Origin: an uncultured Sphingopyxis sp.
GTDB taxonomy: Bacteria > Pseudomonadota > Alphaproteobacteria > Sphingomonadales > Sphingomonadaceae
Length of the DNA stretch: 64,000 bases
Direction: 5' to 3'
Assembly (NCBI RefSeq): GCF_900078365.1
Contig: NZ_LT598653.1
Span: 3,357,501-3,421,500, forward strand
A program made the translations under genes and the position numbers. Below the pieces are notes generated by a model. It did no database searches and had not been told where the DNA came from. It saw only the letters and a program-made list of their open reading frames with translations. Positions 43,890-51,648 of this stretch are shown piece by piece (position 1 is the first letter of the stretch; every line of letters begins with the position of its first letter).

Positions 43890-43918
43890 TTGACAACATA
43901 CCAACCAGTCGGTATGTC
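43890..43918 (+). promoter_or_regulatory. tetR promoter with overlapping palindromic operator
   Basis: TTGACA (43890-43895) and TATGTC (43913-43918) are spaced by 17 nt. The operator arms ACATACC (43896-43902) and GGTATGT (43911-43917) occupy the spacer and overlap the -10 box. Predicted transcription starts at 43925 or 43926, the first base of the tetR ATG, so the mRNA would be leaderless. Confidence 0.75.
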
Positions 43919-43925
43919 GATTCGC

Positions 43926-44612
43926 ATGACGACGAATCAGCCACCCTCAATCCCCGCAGCCGCCGCCCGCGTCCCCTCGGCGGGCGGCGGCGACCCGGGC
44001 AAGCGCGCGCCGCGGGGCAGCGCGCGGGCGAAGCTGATCGCGGCGGCGCATCAGACGGTGCGCAAGCAGGGCTATTCGGCGACCACGGTCGACCAGATCT
44101 GCGCGGCGGCGGGGGTGACGAAGGGCGCCTTCTTCCATCACTTCGCGTCGAAGGAGGAGCTGGCGGTCGCGGCGGCCGAGGGCTGGACCGAGCGCGCGCG
44201 CCCGATGTTCGAGATGCCGCCGCACGTGAAGCTCGACGATCCGCTCGACCGCCTGCTCGGCCATATCGATTTCCGCCTGTCGATGCTCGACGGGCCCACG
44301 GAAGACTACACCTGCTTCGTCGGCACGATGGTGCAGGAAGCCTATGCGACGAGCGACCGCATCCGCGCCGCGTGCGAGGCGAGCATCAACGCCTATTGCG
44401 AGGCGCTCGCCCCCGACATCCAGGCCACGATCGACCTTTATGGCGCACCCCGGGACGTCACCGCGATCGGCCTTGCCCAGCATGTCCAGTCGGTGCTGCA
44501 GGGCGCCTTCGTCCTGGCGAAAACGACGAACGACCCGGCGATCGCACGCGGCACCGTCACGCACCTGAAGCGTTATGTCCGGATGCTGTTCGGGCGCGGA
44601 GGCGCGGCATGA
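43926..44612 (+). CDS. TetR/AcrR family transcriptional regulator
   Basis: 228 residues. The N-terminal helix-turn-helix is TTVDQICAAAGVTKGAFFHHFASKEEL (given in parts: DQICAAAGV, KGAFFHHF) at about residues 52-78, followed by an all-helical ligand domain with two cysteines. The ATG at 43926 is taken as the start because the operator (43896-43917) and -10 box end at 43918; an in-frame ATG at 43914 lies inside the operator. It probably represses its own promoter and the detoxification genes downstream until an electrophile or hydrophobic ligand binds. Confidence 0.9.
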   Translation: MTTNQPPSIPAAAARVPSAGGGDPGKRAPRGSARAKLIAAAHQTVRKQGYSATTVDQICAAAGVTKGAFFHHFASKEELAVAAAEGWTERARPMFEMPPHVKLDDPLDRLLGHIDFRLSMLDGPTEDYTCFVGTMVQEAYATSDRIRAACEASINAYCEALAPDIQATIDLYGAPRDVTAIGLAQHVQSVLQGAFVLAKTTNDPAIARGTVTHLKRYVRMLFGRGGAA

Positions 44613-44681
44613 TGCGACAGGTAATTGCGGCCGCGCGCCGCCCGCGCTGACTTCGACAACCACCCCCCAAGGAGAGAAGAG

Positions 44682-45116
44682 ATGCCCCAGATGATTTTCG
44701 TGAACCTGCCGGTCACCGACCTCGACAGGTCGAAGGCCTTCTATGAAGCGGTCGGCGCGGTGAACAACCCCGCCTTCACCGACGAGACCGCCGCGTGCAT
44801 GGTCGTCGCCGAAGGGTCGATCCACGTCATGCTGCTGACCCACGCCAAATGGGCCGACTTCACGACCAAGACGATCCCCGACGCGCACACGACGGCGCAG
44901 GTGCTGCTCTGCGTCTCGGCCGACAGCCGCGAGGAAGTGGACGGGCAGGTCGACAAGGCGGTCCGCGCGGGCGGCAAGGCCGACCCGACCCCGACGCAGG
45001 ATTTCGGCTTCATGTATGGCCGCAGCTTCGAGGACCCCGACGGCCATATCTGGGAAGTGATGTGGATGGACCCCACCGCGATCCCGGCCGACGCCCCGGC
45101 CGAAGCCGCGGCATAA
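44682..45116 (+). CDS. VOC superfamily (glyoxalase/bleomycin-resistance-like) protein 1
   Basis: 144 residues, one VOC domain with two beta-alpha-beta-beta-beta modules: MIFVNLPVTDLDRSKAFYEAVGA at the start and FGFMYGRSFEDPDGHIWEVMWM at the end, where the Glu and His would bind a metal. AAGGAGAG precedes the ATG. It is the first gene after tetR (69 nt) and starts a co-directional block. VOC enzymes include glyoxalase I, extradiol dioxygenases and fosfomycin-resistance proteins; the substrate here is unknown. Confidence 0.85.
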   Translation: MPQMIFVNLPVTDLDRSKAFYEAVGAVNNPAFTDETAACMVVAEGSIHVMLLTHAKWADFTTKTIPDAHTTAQVLLCVSADSREEVDGQVDKAVRAGGKADPTPTQDFGFMYGRSFEDPDGHIWEVMWMDPTAIPADAPAEAAA

Positions 45117-45141
45117 CAAGCGCATAGGGAGGAGGAAGAGG

Positions 45142-45561
45142 ATGACCGATACGACCCCCGGAAATGGCCCCGGCAAGGGCCAGTTGATCGTCGGCCGCGT
45201 CCTGAGCGGCCTCGTGATCCTCTTCCTCCTCTTCGATGCCGGGCTCAAGCTGGTGTCGCCCGAGGTGGCGATCAAATACAGCCCGCCCGGCCTCGGATGG
45301 CCGCTCGAAGTCGGCACGATGTACATGCTCGGCCTACTGCTGCTGATCCCGACCCTGCTCCATATCTGGCCGCGCACGGCCTTCATCGGCGCGATCCTGA
45401 TCACCGGCTATCTCGGCGGCGCGATCGCGACCCACCTGCGCATCGGCAGCCCGCTGTTCAGCCATACTTTGTTCGGCGTCTATCTCGGCGTGATGCTTTG
45501 GGCGGGCCTCTGGCTACGTTCGCCCGCACTCCGCTTGCTGGTCGCGCCGCGATCGGCCTGA
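45142..45561 (+). CDS. DoxX-like family membrane protein
   Basis: 139 residues with four transmembrane helices (starting about residues 18, 60, 82 and 107) and the DoxX-like conserved FDAGLKLVSPEVAIK and LGWPLEVGTMYMLG segments. DoxX-type proteins are often found with redox or detoxification enzymes. It lies 25 nt after the VOC gene with its own GGAGGAAGAG. Its role is unknown. Confidence 0.85.
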   Translation: MTDTTPGNGPGKGQLIVGRVLSGLVILFLLFDAGLKLVSPEVAIKYSPPGLGWPLEVGTMYMLGLLLLIPTLLHIWPRTAFIGAILITGYLGGAIATHLRIGSPLFSHTLFGVYLGVMLWAGLWLRSPALRLLVAPRSA

Positions 45562-45621
45562 TCGCCCGGTTCAAAGGCAAACTCGCCCAGACACCGTCTT
45601 ACAACAGAAGAGGATGGTTCG

Positions 45622-46590
45622 ATGACAAAAACCTCTCCCCTCCCCATGCTGGCCTCGGCCTTCGCGATGGTCGCGGGCGCGGCAGTGATCGCCGCGATAC
45701 CCCAGCCCGCAGCGGCCGAAGCCCCCGGCGCGAGCCAGCCGGCCGCCGGCCAGCCTGCCAGCGCCCTCCAGAGCGGCCATGTCGATGTCGCCGGCGCGGC
45801 GATCCATTATCAAGTGCATGGCGATCTTGCCTCGGGCAAAACCCCGCTGCTCGTCCTGCACGGCGCCTTCATGTCGGCCGACGCGATGAAGCCGCTGATC
45901 GACCCTCTCGCCGCGTCGCGGCCGGTGATCGCGGTCGATGCGCGCGGCCACGGCCGGTCGGGCGGGGTCGACACGCCGCTGAGCTATGACCGGATGGCCG
46001 ACGATACCGCCGCCGTGCTCGACAAGCTCGGTGTGAAAAAGGCCGATGTGCTCGGCTATTCGATGGGCGGGTCGACCGCGGTCGCGCTCGCGATCGGGCA
46101 CCCCGGCAAGGTCGGCAAGCAGGTGATATTGTCGGCAACCTCGCGGCTCGACGGCTGGTATCCCGAAGTGCTGGCGGGCATTTCCAAGCTGACCCCCGAC
46201 ATCTTCGCGGGCAGCCCGATCGACAACGAATATAAGCGCCTGTCGCCCGCGCCCGACAAGTTCCCGAATCTGGTCGCCAATATCAAGGCGCTCGACGCGA
46301 CGCCCTTCGGCTGGTCCGACGCCGCGGTGCAGGCGATCCCCGGCAAGACGATGGTGATCATCGGCGACGCCGACGGCGTCACGCTCGACCATGCGATCCA
46401 CCTGTTCAAGCTGCGCGGCGGCGGCGACGTGGCGGCCGCGACGCAGGGTTTCCTGACCGCGGCGCCGAAGGCGCGGCTCGCGATCCTGCCCGCGACCTCG
46501 CACATCGGGATCATGGGCGAAATCCCGGCGATCGCGGCGATGGTTGTGCCCTTTCTCGACGACAAGGCGCCGCCGCCGCCGTCGTTCTAG
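45622..46590 (+). CDS. Alpha/beta hydrolase, secreted
   Basis: 322 residues with a signal peptide (to about residue 32, PQPAAAEAP). The fold is shown by LLVLHGAFMSADAM (oxyanion), the nucleophile elbow GYSMGGS and a C-terminal His in ATSHIGIMGEIP. It could be an esterase, lipase-like or epoxide-cleaving enzyme acting in the periplasm. It lies 60 nt after the DoxX gene in the TetR-led block. A diverged palindromic repeat follows at 46609-46684. Confidence 0.9.
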   Translation: MTKTSPLPMLASAFAMVAGAAVIAAIPQPAAAEAPGASQPAAGQPASALQSGHVDVAGAAIHYQVHGDLASGKTPLLVLHGAFMSADAMKPLIDPLAASRPVIAVDARGHGRSGGVDTPLSYDRMADDTAAVLDKLGVKKADVLGYSMGGSTAVALAIGHPGKVGKQVILSATSRLDGWYPEVLAGISKLTPDIFAGSPIDNEYKRLSPAPDKFPNLVANIKALDATPFGWSDAAVQAIPGKTMVIIGDADGVTLDHAIHLFKLRGGGDVAAATQGFLTAAPKARLAILPATSHIGIMGEIPAIAAMVVPFLDDKAPPPPSF

Positions 46591-46608
46591 CGCGGCCTTT
46601 GCTCCTCC

Positions 46609-46684
46609 GTCCTTCCGGCGGAGGCCGGAATCTCGACGGAGCCGCAGAATTCAACGGTGAGATTCCGGCCTGCGCCGGGATGAC
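46609..46684. repeat. Diverged copy of palindromic repeat, family A
   Basis: Arms GTCCTTCCGGCGGAGGCCGG and CCGGCCTGCGCCGGGATGAC preserve the family A pattern with many substitutions and a different loop. It separates the hydrolase and GST genes. Confidence 0.6.
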
Positions 46685-46713
46685 GAACGAGATACAAGGA
46701 GAGGAGTTTCGCC

Positions 46714-47388
46714 ATGCCCGTCAATCCCGACAGCAAGCTCGAGGTCACCGCCTTCGACTGGGTGCCCGATTTCGCGCGCGGCTATGTCCGCGACCTGCGC
46801 CCGCGCTGGGCGTGCGAGGAAATCGGCCTCGATTATGCCGAGCATCTGATCAGCGCGGTCAACCGCCCCGCCGACCATTTCCTGTTCCAGCCATGGGGGC
46901 AGGTCCCCGTGCTCAACGACGGCGGCATCCGCCTGTTCGAAAGCGGGGCGATCCTGCTCCACCTCGCCGAAAAGGACGAACGGCTGATGCCGCGCGACGC
47001 GCAGGCGCGCGCCAATACGCTCGCCTGGCTGTTCGCCGCCTATAACAGCGTCGAGCCGATGCTGTTCGAGCTGGGCAATGTCGACATCTTCGCCAGCGAC
47101 GAGGAATGGGCGAAGTTGCGCCGCCCGGGCCTGATCGAGTTCATCCAGGGCCGGCTCGGCCGTCTGAACGATGCGATCGGCGACAAGGCGTATCTGACCG
47201 GCGAGTTCACCGTCGCCGACATCGCGATGGCGACGGTGCTGCGCGAAGCTGTCGAAGCCGGGCTGATCGCCGAGCAGCCGCGGCTGCAGGCTTATCTCGA
47301 CCGGTGTCTTGCACGGCCCGCCTTTCAGCGCGCGCTGGATGCGCAGCTCGCCGCGTTCAGCGAGGAGGCGGGGCCGGGCGGAGGATAA
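46714..47388 (+). CDS. Glutathione S-transferase family protein 1
   Basis: 224 residues. The N-terminal thioredoxin-like domain contains WGQVPVLNDGGIRLFESGAILLHLAEK with the cis-Pro and the Glu-Ser that binds glutathione; the C-terminal helical domain holds FTVADIAMATVLREA. It would conjugate or reduce electrophiles with glutathione in the cytosol. GGAGAGGAG lies just upstream. The gene belongs to the TetR-led block. The GST class cannot be assigned with confidence. Confidence 0.88.
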   Translation: MPVNPDSKLEVTAFDWVPDFARGYVRDLRPRWACEEIGLDYAEHLISAVNRPADHFLFQPWGQVPVLNDGGIRLFESGAILLHLAEKDERLMPRDAQARANTLAWLFAAYNSVEPMLFELGNVDIFASDEEWAKLRRPGLIEFIQGRLGRLNDAIGDKAYLTGEFTVADIAMATVLREAVEAGLIAEQPRLQAYLDRCLARPAFQRALDAQLAAFSEEAGPGGG

Positions 47389-47398
47389 CGGAAAAAGC

Positions 47399-47522
47399 CC
47401 CTCCCCTTCAGGGGAGGGGTTGGGGTGGGGTCCATCGGCCTTGCGCAAGGCCGATGGACCCCACCCGCTGCGACTAGCGAGCAAGCTCGCAAGTCTCGCT
47501 GCCCTCCCCTGAAGGGGAGGGC
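47399..47522. repeat. Dispersed repeat, family E, copy 3
   Basis: Outer CCCTCCCCTTCAGGGGAGG-type arms are repeated at both ends in inverse order, with an inner long stem GGGGTCCATCGGCC / GGCCGATGGACCCC and a smaller CTAGCGAGCAAGCTCGC hairpin. It fills the 153-nt gap between the first GST and the DUF1428 gene. Confidence 0.8.
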
Positions 47523-47541
47523 AGGATAAAGGAGAGAGACG

Positions 47542-48261
47542 ATGACCTATGTGGAAGGATTTGTGGTCGCGGTGCCGACCGCCAACAAGGAAGCCTATCG
47601 CAAGCATGCCGCCGAAGCCGCGCCGCTGTTCAAGGAATATGGCGTCAGCCGCATGGTCGAATGCTGGGGCGACGACGTCCCCGACGGCAAAGTCAATGAT
47701 TTCAAGGGCGCGGTGCAGGCGAAGGACGACGAGACCGTCGTGTTCAGCTGGTTCGAATATCCCGATCGCGCGACGCGCGACGCCGCGAACGCAAAGATGA
47801 TGAGCGATCCGCGCATGGAGGCGATGGGCGGCGAGATGCCGTTCGACGGCAAGCGGATGATCATCGGCGGTTTCACGTCGATCGTCGACGATCGCGCCGC
47901 GGGCAAGACGGGCTATGTCGACGGTTATGTCGTACCTGTCCCCGAAGGCAACAAGGACGCCTATCGCGCGATGGCGGAAAAGGCATCCGAAGTGTTCCGC
48001 GATTATGGCGCGACCCGCGTCGTCGAAGCGTGGGGCGACGATGTGCCCGACGGCAAGGTGACCGACTATGCCCGTGCCGCGCACAAGAAGGACGGCGAGA
48101 ACGTCGTCTACAGCTGGGTCGAATGGCCCGACAAGGAAACCCGCGCCAAGGGCTGGGAAAAGATGATGACCGACGAGCGGATGAAGAATGATCCGGCGAC
48201 CAACCCGTTCGACGGCGCGCGCATGATCTATGGCGGCTTCGCGCCGATCGTCGAGGCGTGA
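47542..48261 (+). CDS. Double DUF1428 protein
   Basis: 239 residues composed of two tandem DUF1428 domains, roughly 1-117 and 123-239, which align with each other along their length (for example VEGFVVAVPTANKEAYR with VDGYVVPVPEGNKDAYR and CWGDDVPDGKV with AWGDDVPDGKV). Single-domain DUF1428 proteins are dimeric ferredoxin-like folds, so this is probably a fused dimer. GGAGAGAG precedes the ATG. Its biochemical role is unknown, but it is repeatedly found near VOC, DUF899 and GST-type genes. Confidence 0.88.
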   Translation: MTYVEGFVVAVPTANKEAYRKHAAEAAPLFKEYGVSRMVECWGDDVPDGKVNDFKGAVQAKDDETVVFSWFEYPDRATRDAANAKMMSDPRMEAMGGEMPFDGKRMIIGGFTSIVDDRAAGKTGYVDGYVVPVPEGNKDAYRAMAEKASEVFRDYGATRVVEAWGDDVPDGKVTDYARAAHKKDGENVVYSWVEWPDKETRAKGWEKMMTDERMKNDPATNPFDGARMIYGGFAPIVEA

Positions 48262-48308
48262 TTGCCCACTGTCCTCCCTGTCGCGGAGCGATGGGGAGGT
48301 CGCAGCGG

Positions 48309-48372
48309 CCCTTCGACTGCCTTGCAGGCGCTCAGGATAAACTGCGCCTTTGGCGCAGCCGCTGACGGAGGG
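48309..48372. repeat. Dispersed repeat, family F, copy 1
   Basis: Contains CCCTTCGACTGCCTTGCAGGCGCTCAG followed by a TTTGGCGCAG hairpin, shared in arrangement with 56938-56990 (described here in parts). Further hairpins extend to about 48460. It fills the 211-nt gap between the DUF1428 and second GST genes. Confidence 0.55.
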
Positions 48373-48472
48373 GCTATGACGCTACCGTCGTCGCCCCTCC
48401 ACCACTCGCTTCGCGAGCGGTCCCCCTCCCCATGGCTTCGCCACAGGGAGGATCGAGAGAAGGACTGACGAG

Positions 48473-49111
48473 ATGATCACACTTTATGGCACTCCCCCCA
48501 CCCGCGCGCTGCGCGCCATTTGGCTCCTCAACGAACTCGATCTCGCGCACGAGGTCATTCCCGTCGATATTGGCGCGGGCGAAAATCGGGCCCCCAAATT
48601 CCTCGCGCTCAATCCCGCCGCGAAGCTGCCCGTGCTGGTCGACGGCGATCTGGTGATCAGCGAATCGGCGGCGATCCAGCTCTATCTCGCCGACAAATAT
48701 GGCGACCGCTTTCCGGGCGGCGGACTGATCCCCGACACGCCCGAAGAGCGCGCCCGCATGTATCACTGGCTGTTTTTCCTGATGACCGAGATCGAGGCGC
48801 CGCTGTGGCGCGTCGCGCTGCACAGCTTCCTCTATGCCGAGGACGAGAAATCGGCCGACGAGATCGCGCTCGCCAAGCGCGACGGCAAGCGCATGATCGC
48901 GGTGCTGGAGCAGCATATGCAGGGGCGCGGCTTCGTCGTCGGCGAACGGGTGACGGTGGCCGATTTCAACGCCGCCTTCACGCTCGACTGGGCGCGCGAG
49001 GCAGCACTGCTGGACGATGCGCCCGCGCTCCGCGCCTATCTGGACAGGATGTATGCGCGCCCCAAGGCGCCGGTGACGATTGCGAAGGCTATGGCCGCGC
49101 TGGCGGCGTGA
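48473..49111 (+). CDS. Glutathione S-transferase family protein 2
   Basis: 212 residues. The N-terminal domain has the TPPTRALRAIWLLNELDL helix and NPAAKLPVLVDGDLVISESAAIQLYLA with cis-Pro and Ser for glutathione. The C-terminal part contains VTVADFNAAFTLDWAR. It would act on electrophilic substrates in the cytosol. The gene starts after a repeat-filled gap, so it may have a separate promoter, and the DUF899 gene follows at 54 nt. Confidence 0.9.
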   Translation: MITLYGTPPTRALRAIWLLNELDLAHEVIPVDIGAGENRAPKFLALNPAAKLPVLVDGDLVISESAAIQLYLADKYGDRFPGGGLIPDTPEERARMYHWLFFLMTEIEAPLWRVALHSFLYAEDEKSADEIALAKRDGKRMIAVLEQHMQGRGFVVGERVTVADFNAAFTLDWAREAALLDDAPALRAYLDRMYARPKAPVTIAKAMAALAA

Positions 49112-49165
49112 CCCCACGGCACGCAGGGCGCGTCCGATGAGCGGCAGACCCGGAAGGAACAAGCC

Positions 49166-49891
49166 ATGGATCACATAAGCTATCCCAACGAAAGCGCCGG
49201 CTATCGCGCCGCGCGGAACGCCTTGCTCGACGACGAGATCGCGCTCCGCCGCCAGATCGAGGCGGTCGCGGCGAAGCGCCGCGCGCTGCCGCCCGGCGGC
49301 GAGATTCCCGAGGATTATGTCTTCGAGCGCATCGGCGCCCATCAGCGGCCCGAGACGGTCCGGCTGTCCGAGCTGTTCGGGGACAAGCCGAGCATCATCG
49401 TGCAGAGCTTCATGTTCGGTCCCGACCGCGACGTGCCTTGCGCGGGCTGCACCCATATGCTCGATTCGATCGACGGCGGCGCGCGCTATGTCGACGACCG
49501 CGCCCCGCTCTATGTCGTCGCCAAGTCGCCGATCGCGCGGCTCGTCGAATGGGCGCGCGTCCGCCGCTGGCCGCACGTGAGCTTTCTGTCCGACGTCACC
49601 ACGCGCTATTCGGCCGACTATTTCGGCGACACGCGCAAATTCCCCCCGTCGATGCGCGCCGACCGCAACCTCGGGCCCGGCGAGGAGTGGGACGAGACGA
49701 TCTTCAACGTCTTTCGCAAGGATGGCGATGTCATCCGCCATCACTGGGGCAGCGAAATGGCCTTTGCGCCGAGCGAACCCGGTCAGGACCACCGCGCCGG
49801 CGACCTCGTCGATTCGCTGTGGGGCCTGCTCGACATGACCCCCGAAGGTCGCGGGGATTATTTTCCGACCGTCGAAGGAGGAAAGAGATGA
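49166..49891 (+). CDS. DUF899 family thioredoxin-like protein
   Basis: 241 residues. The thioredoxin-like core contains SIIVQSFMFGPDRDVPCAGCTHMLD, with a CxxC in the CAGC position, and later HVSFLSDVTTRYSADYFGD and FNVFRKDGDVIRHHWGSEM. Such proteins (also called thioredoxin-fold DUF899) are of unknown biochemical function. Its stop overlaps the next start by 4 nt (ATGA), so the two genes are translationally coupled. Confidence 0.85.
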   Translation: MDHISYPNESAGYRAARNALLDDEIALRRQIEAVAAKRRALPPGGEIPEDYVFERIGAHQRPETVRLSELFGDKPSIIVQSFMFGPDRDVPCAGCTHMLDSIDGGARYVDDRAPLYVVAKSPIARLVEWARVRRWPHVSFLSDVTTRYSADYFGDTRKFPPSMRADRNLGPGEEWDETIFNVFRKDGDVIRHHWGSEMAFAPSEPGQDHRAGDLVDSLWGLLDMTPEGRGDYFPTVEGGKR

Positions 49892-50697
49892 GCCAGAACA
49901 ATAGCAATGGGGCATCGAACTTCATCTGGTACGAGCTGATGACCCCCGACCCCGCGGGCGCGGCGCGTTTTTATGGCGCCGTCGTCGGCTGGACGATCGC
50001 CGCGACACGCGATCCCGCGGCGGGCGACGTCGATTATCGCATGATCGGGCGCGGCGACGGCGGCAACGCCGGCGGGGTGCTCGCGCTCACCGCCGACATG
50101 CTCGCCGGCGGCGCGCGGCCGATATGGATGGGCTATCTCGAGGTCGCCGACGTCGATAGCGCCGTCGCGGCGATCGAGGCCGACGGCGGCGCGGTCCATA
50201 TGCCCGCGACCGACCTGCCCGTCGGGCGCATCGCGATGGTGAGCGACCCGCAGTGCGCGGTCTTCTATGTCATGAAGCCCATTCCGCCCGCGGGCATGGA
50301 AGGGATGGAGAGCGACGTCTTTTCGGTCACCGAGGCGCAGCATATGCGCTGGAACGAACTGGCGACGCGCGATCCGGGTGCGGCGATCGCCTTCTACAAA
50401 AAGCATTTCGGCTGGCGGCAGGAAGGCGAGATGCCGATGGGCGAGCTCGGCGCCTATCGCTTCATCCAGCGCGGCGATGTCGGACTCGGCGCGGTGATGC
50501 CGTTGATGACCGGCTATCCGGCGCCGGTGTGGAGCTTCTACATCGGCGTCGACGACATCGACCGCGCGCACGCCGCGGTGAAAGCGAACGGCGGCACCGT
50601 CACCAGCGAGCCGATGGAAATTCCGGGCGGCGAATATGCGATGAACGGCATCGACCCGCAGGGCGCCGCCTTCGGGCTGGTCGGACCGCGCAAATAG
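49888..50697 (+). CDS. Two-domain VOC protein
   Basis: 269 residues with two VOC domains (about 10-130 and 145-265), each with the NFIWYELMTPDPAGAARFYGAVVG type start (second: MRWNELATRDPGAAIAFYKKHFG) and an ending with a Glu or Gln metal-ligand candidate. AAGGAGG precedes the ATG, which overlaps the DUF899 stop. Two-domain VOC proteins include dioxygenase and glyoxalase relatives, and hydroxylase-inactivating resistance proteins. The substrate is unknown. Confidence 0.87.
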   Translation: MSQNNSNGASNFIWYELMTPDPAGAARFYGAVVGWTIAATRDPAAGDVDYRMIGRGDGGNAGGVLALTADMLAGGARPIWMGYLEVADVDSAVAAIEADGGAVHMPATDLPVGRIAMVSDPQCAVFYVMKPIPPAGMEGMESDVFSVTEAQHMRWNELATRDPGAAIAFYKKHFGWRQEGEMPMGELGAYRFIQRGDVGLGAVMPLMTGYPAPVWSFYIGVDDIDRAHAAVKANGGTVTSEPMEIPGGEYAMNGIDPQGAAFGLVGPRK

Positions 50698-50709
50698 AGG
50701 AGAGAGACG

Positions 50710-51120
50710 ATGGAAAACCAAGGCCCCACCACTGGTCTCACCCCGCATATCGCGATCGCCGACAAGCGCGCGAGCGAGGCGATCGAATTCTACAAGCAGG
50801 CGTTCGGCGCGACCGAGAATATGCGCGTTCCCGCCGACGACGGCGTGCGGCTGATGCACGCGCATCTGACGATCAACGGCGGGTCGCTGATGATGCACGA
50901 CGAATTTCCCGAATATGTCGATGAACCGTCGGGCAAGCCCGACGGGGTGACGCTGCACCTGCAGGTCGACGACGCCGACGCCTGGTTCGAGCGCGCGGTC
51001 GCCGCGGGGGCGAGCGTCGTGATGCCGCTCAACAATATGTTCTGGGGGGACCGCTACGCCCAGATAAAGGATCCGTTCGGCCACCAATGGTCGATCGGCG
51101 GGCCCATCAAAGGAGAGTGA
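50710..51120 (+). CDS. VOC superfamily protein 3 (PhnB-like)
   Basis: 136 residues. One VOC domain: TPHIAIADKRASEAIEFYKQAFGATE, then VRLMHAHLTINGGSLMMHDEFP and a C-terminal GDRYAQIKDPFGHQWSIGG. The pattern with FGHQW near the end is that of PhnB/YqcK-like VOC proteins. It begins 12 nt after the preceding gene with GGAGAGAG upstream. Metal-binding and substrate are unclear. Confidence 0.85.
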   Translation: MENQGPTTGLTPHIAIADKRASEAIEFYKQAFGATENMRVPADDGVRLMHAHLTINGGSLMMHDEFPEYVDEPSGKPDGVTLHLQVDDADAWFERAVAAGASVVMPLNNMFWGDRYAQIKDPFGHQWSIGGPIKGE

Positions 51121-51122
51121 CA

Positions 51123-51635
51123 ATGACGAACCAACCGACGAGCCAGCCCGTGAGCCTGTGCCTCTGGTACGACAAGGATGCCGAGGAAGCCGCGAAATTC
51201 TATGCCGCGACCTTTCCCGGCAGCAGCGTGGGCGCGGTGCATAGGGCGCCCGCCGACTTCCCCGGCGGCAAGCAGGGCGACGCGCTGACGGTCGATTTCA
51301 CCGTGCTCGGCATCCCCTGCGTCGGGCTCAACGGCGGCCCGGTCTTTCCGCAGAGCGAGGCCTTTTCCTTTCAGGTCCATACCGACACGCAGGAGGAGAC
51401 CGACCGTTACTGGAACGCGATCGTCGGCAATGGCGGCAAGGAAAGCGCCTGCGGCTGGTGCAAGGACAAATGGGGCGTGAACTGGCAGATCACCCCGCGC
51501 GTGCTGACCGACGCGACGATGGGCGGCGACCCCGAAGTCGCGAAGCGCGCCTTCGACGCGATGATGACGATGCAGAAGATCGACATCGCGGCGATCGAAG
51601 CGGCGGTGCGCGGCGAAGCCGTCGGGGCAGGCTGA
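51123..51635 (+). CDS. VOC superfamily protein 4 (PhnB/UbiG-like 'DUF' type)
   Basis: 170 residues. VOC-type strand order with SLCLWYDKDAEEAAKFYAATFPGSSVG, IPCVGLNGGPVFPQSEAFSFQV and GKESACGWCKDKWGVNWQITPRVL. This variant with the W-x-C-x-D-x-W-G loop belongs to the group often mis-named 3-demethylubiquinone methyltransferase. The ATG at 51123 lies 2 nt after the preceding stop and has GGAGAG upstream. Function is unknown. Confidence 0.85.
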   Translation: MTNQPTSQPVSLCLWYDKDAEEAAKFYAATFPGSSVGAVHRAPADFPGGKQGDALTVDFTVLGIPCVGLNGGPVFPQSEAFSFQVHTDTQEETDRYWNAIVGNGGKESACGWCKDKWGVNWQITPRVLTDATMGGDPEVAKRAFDAMMTMQKIDIAAIEAAVRGEAVGAG

Positions 51636-51648
51636 AGGAAGGCGATCG

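Noticed and set aside
46600..48472. Insertion sequence or transposon remnants inside the detoxification block
   Set aside because: The gaps hold only short palindromic repeats shared with other loci; no transposase fragment or target-site duplication is visible.
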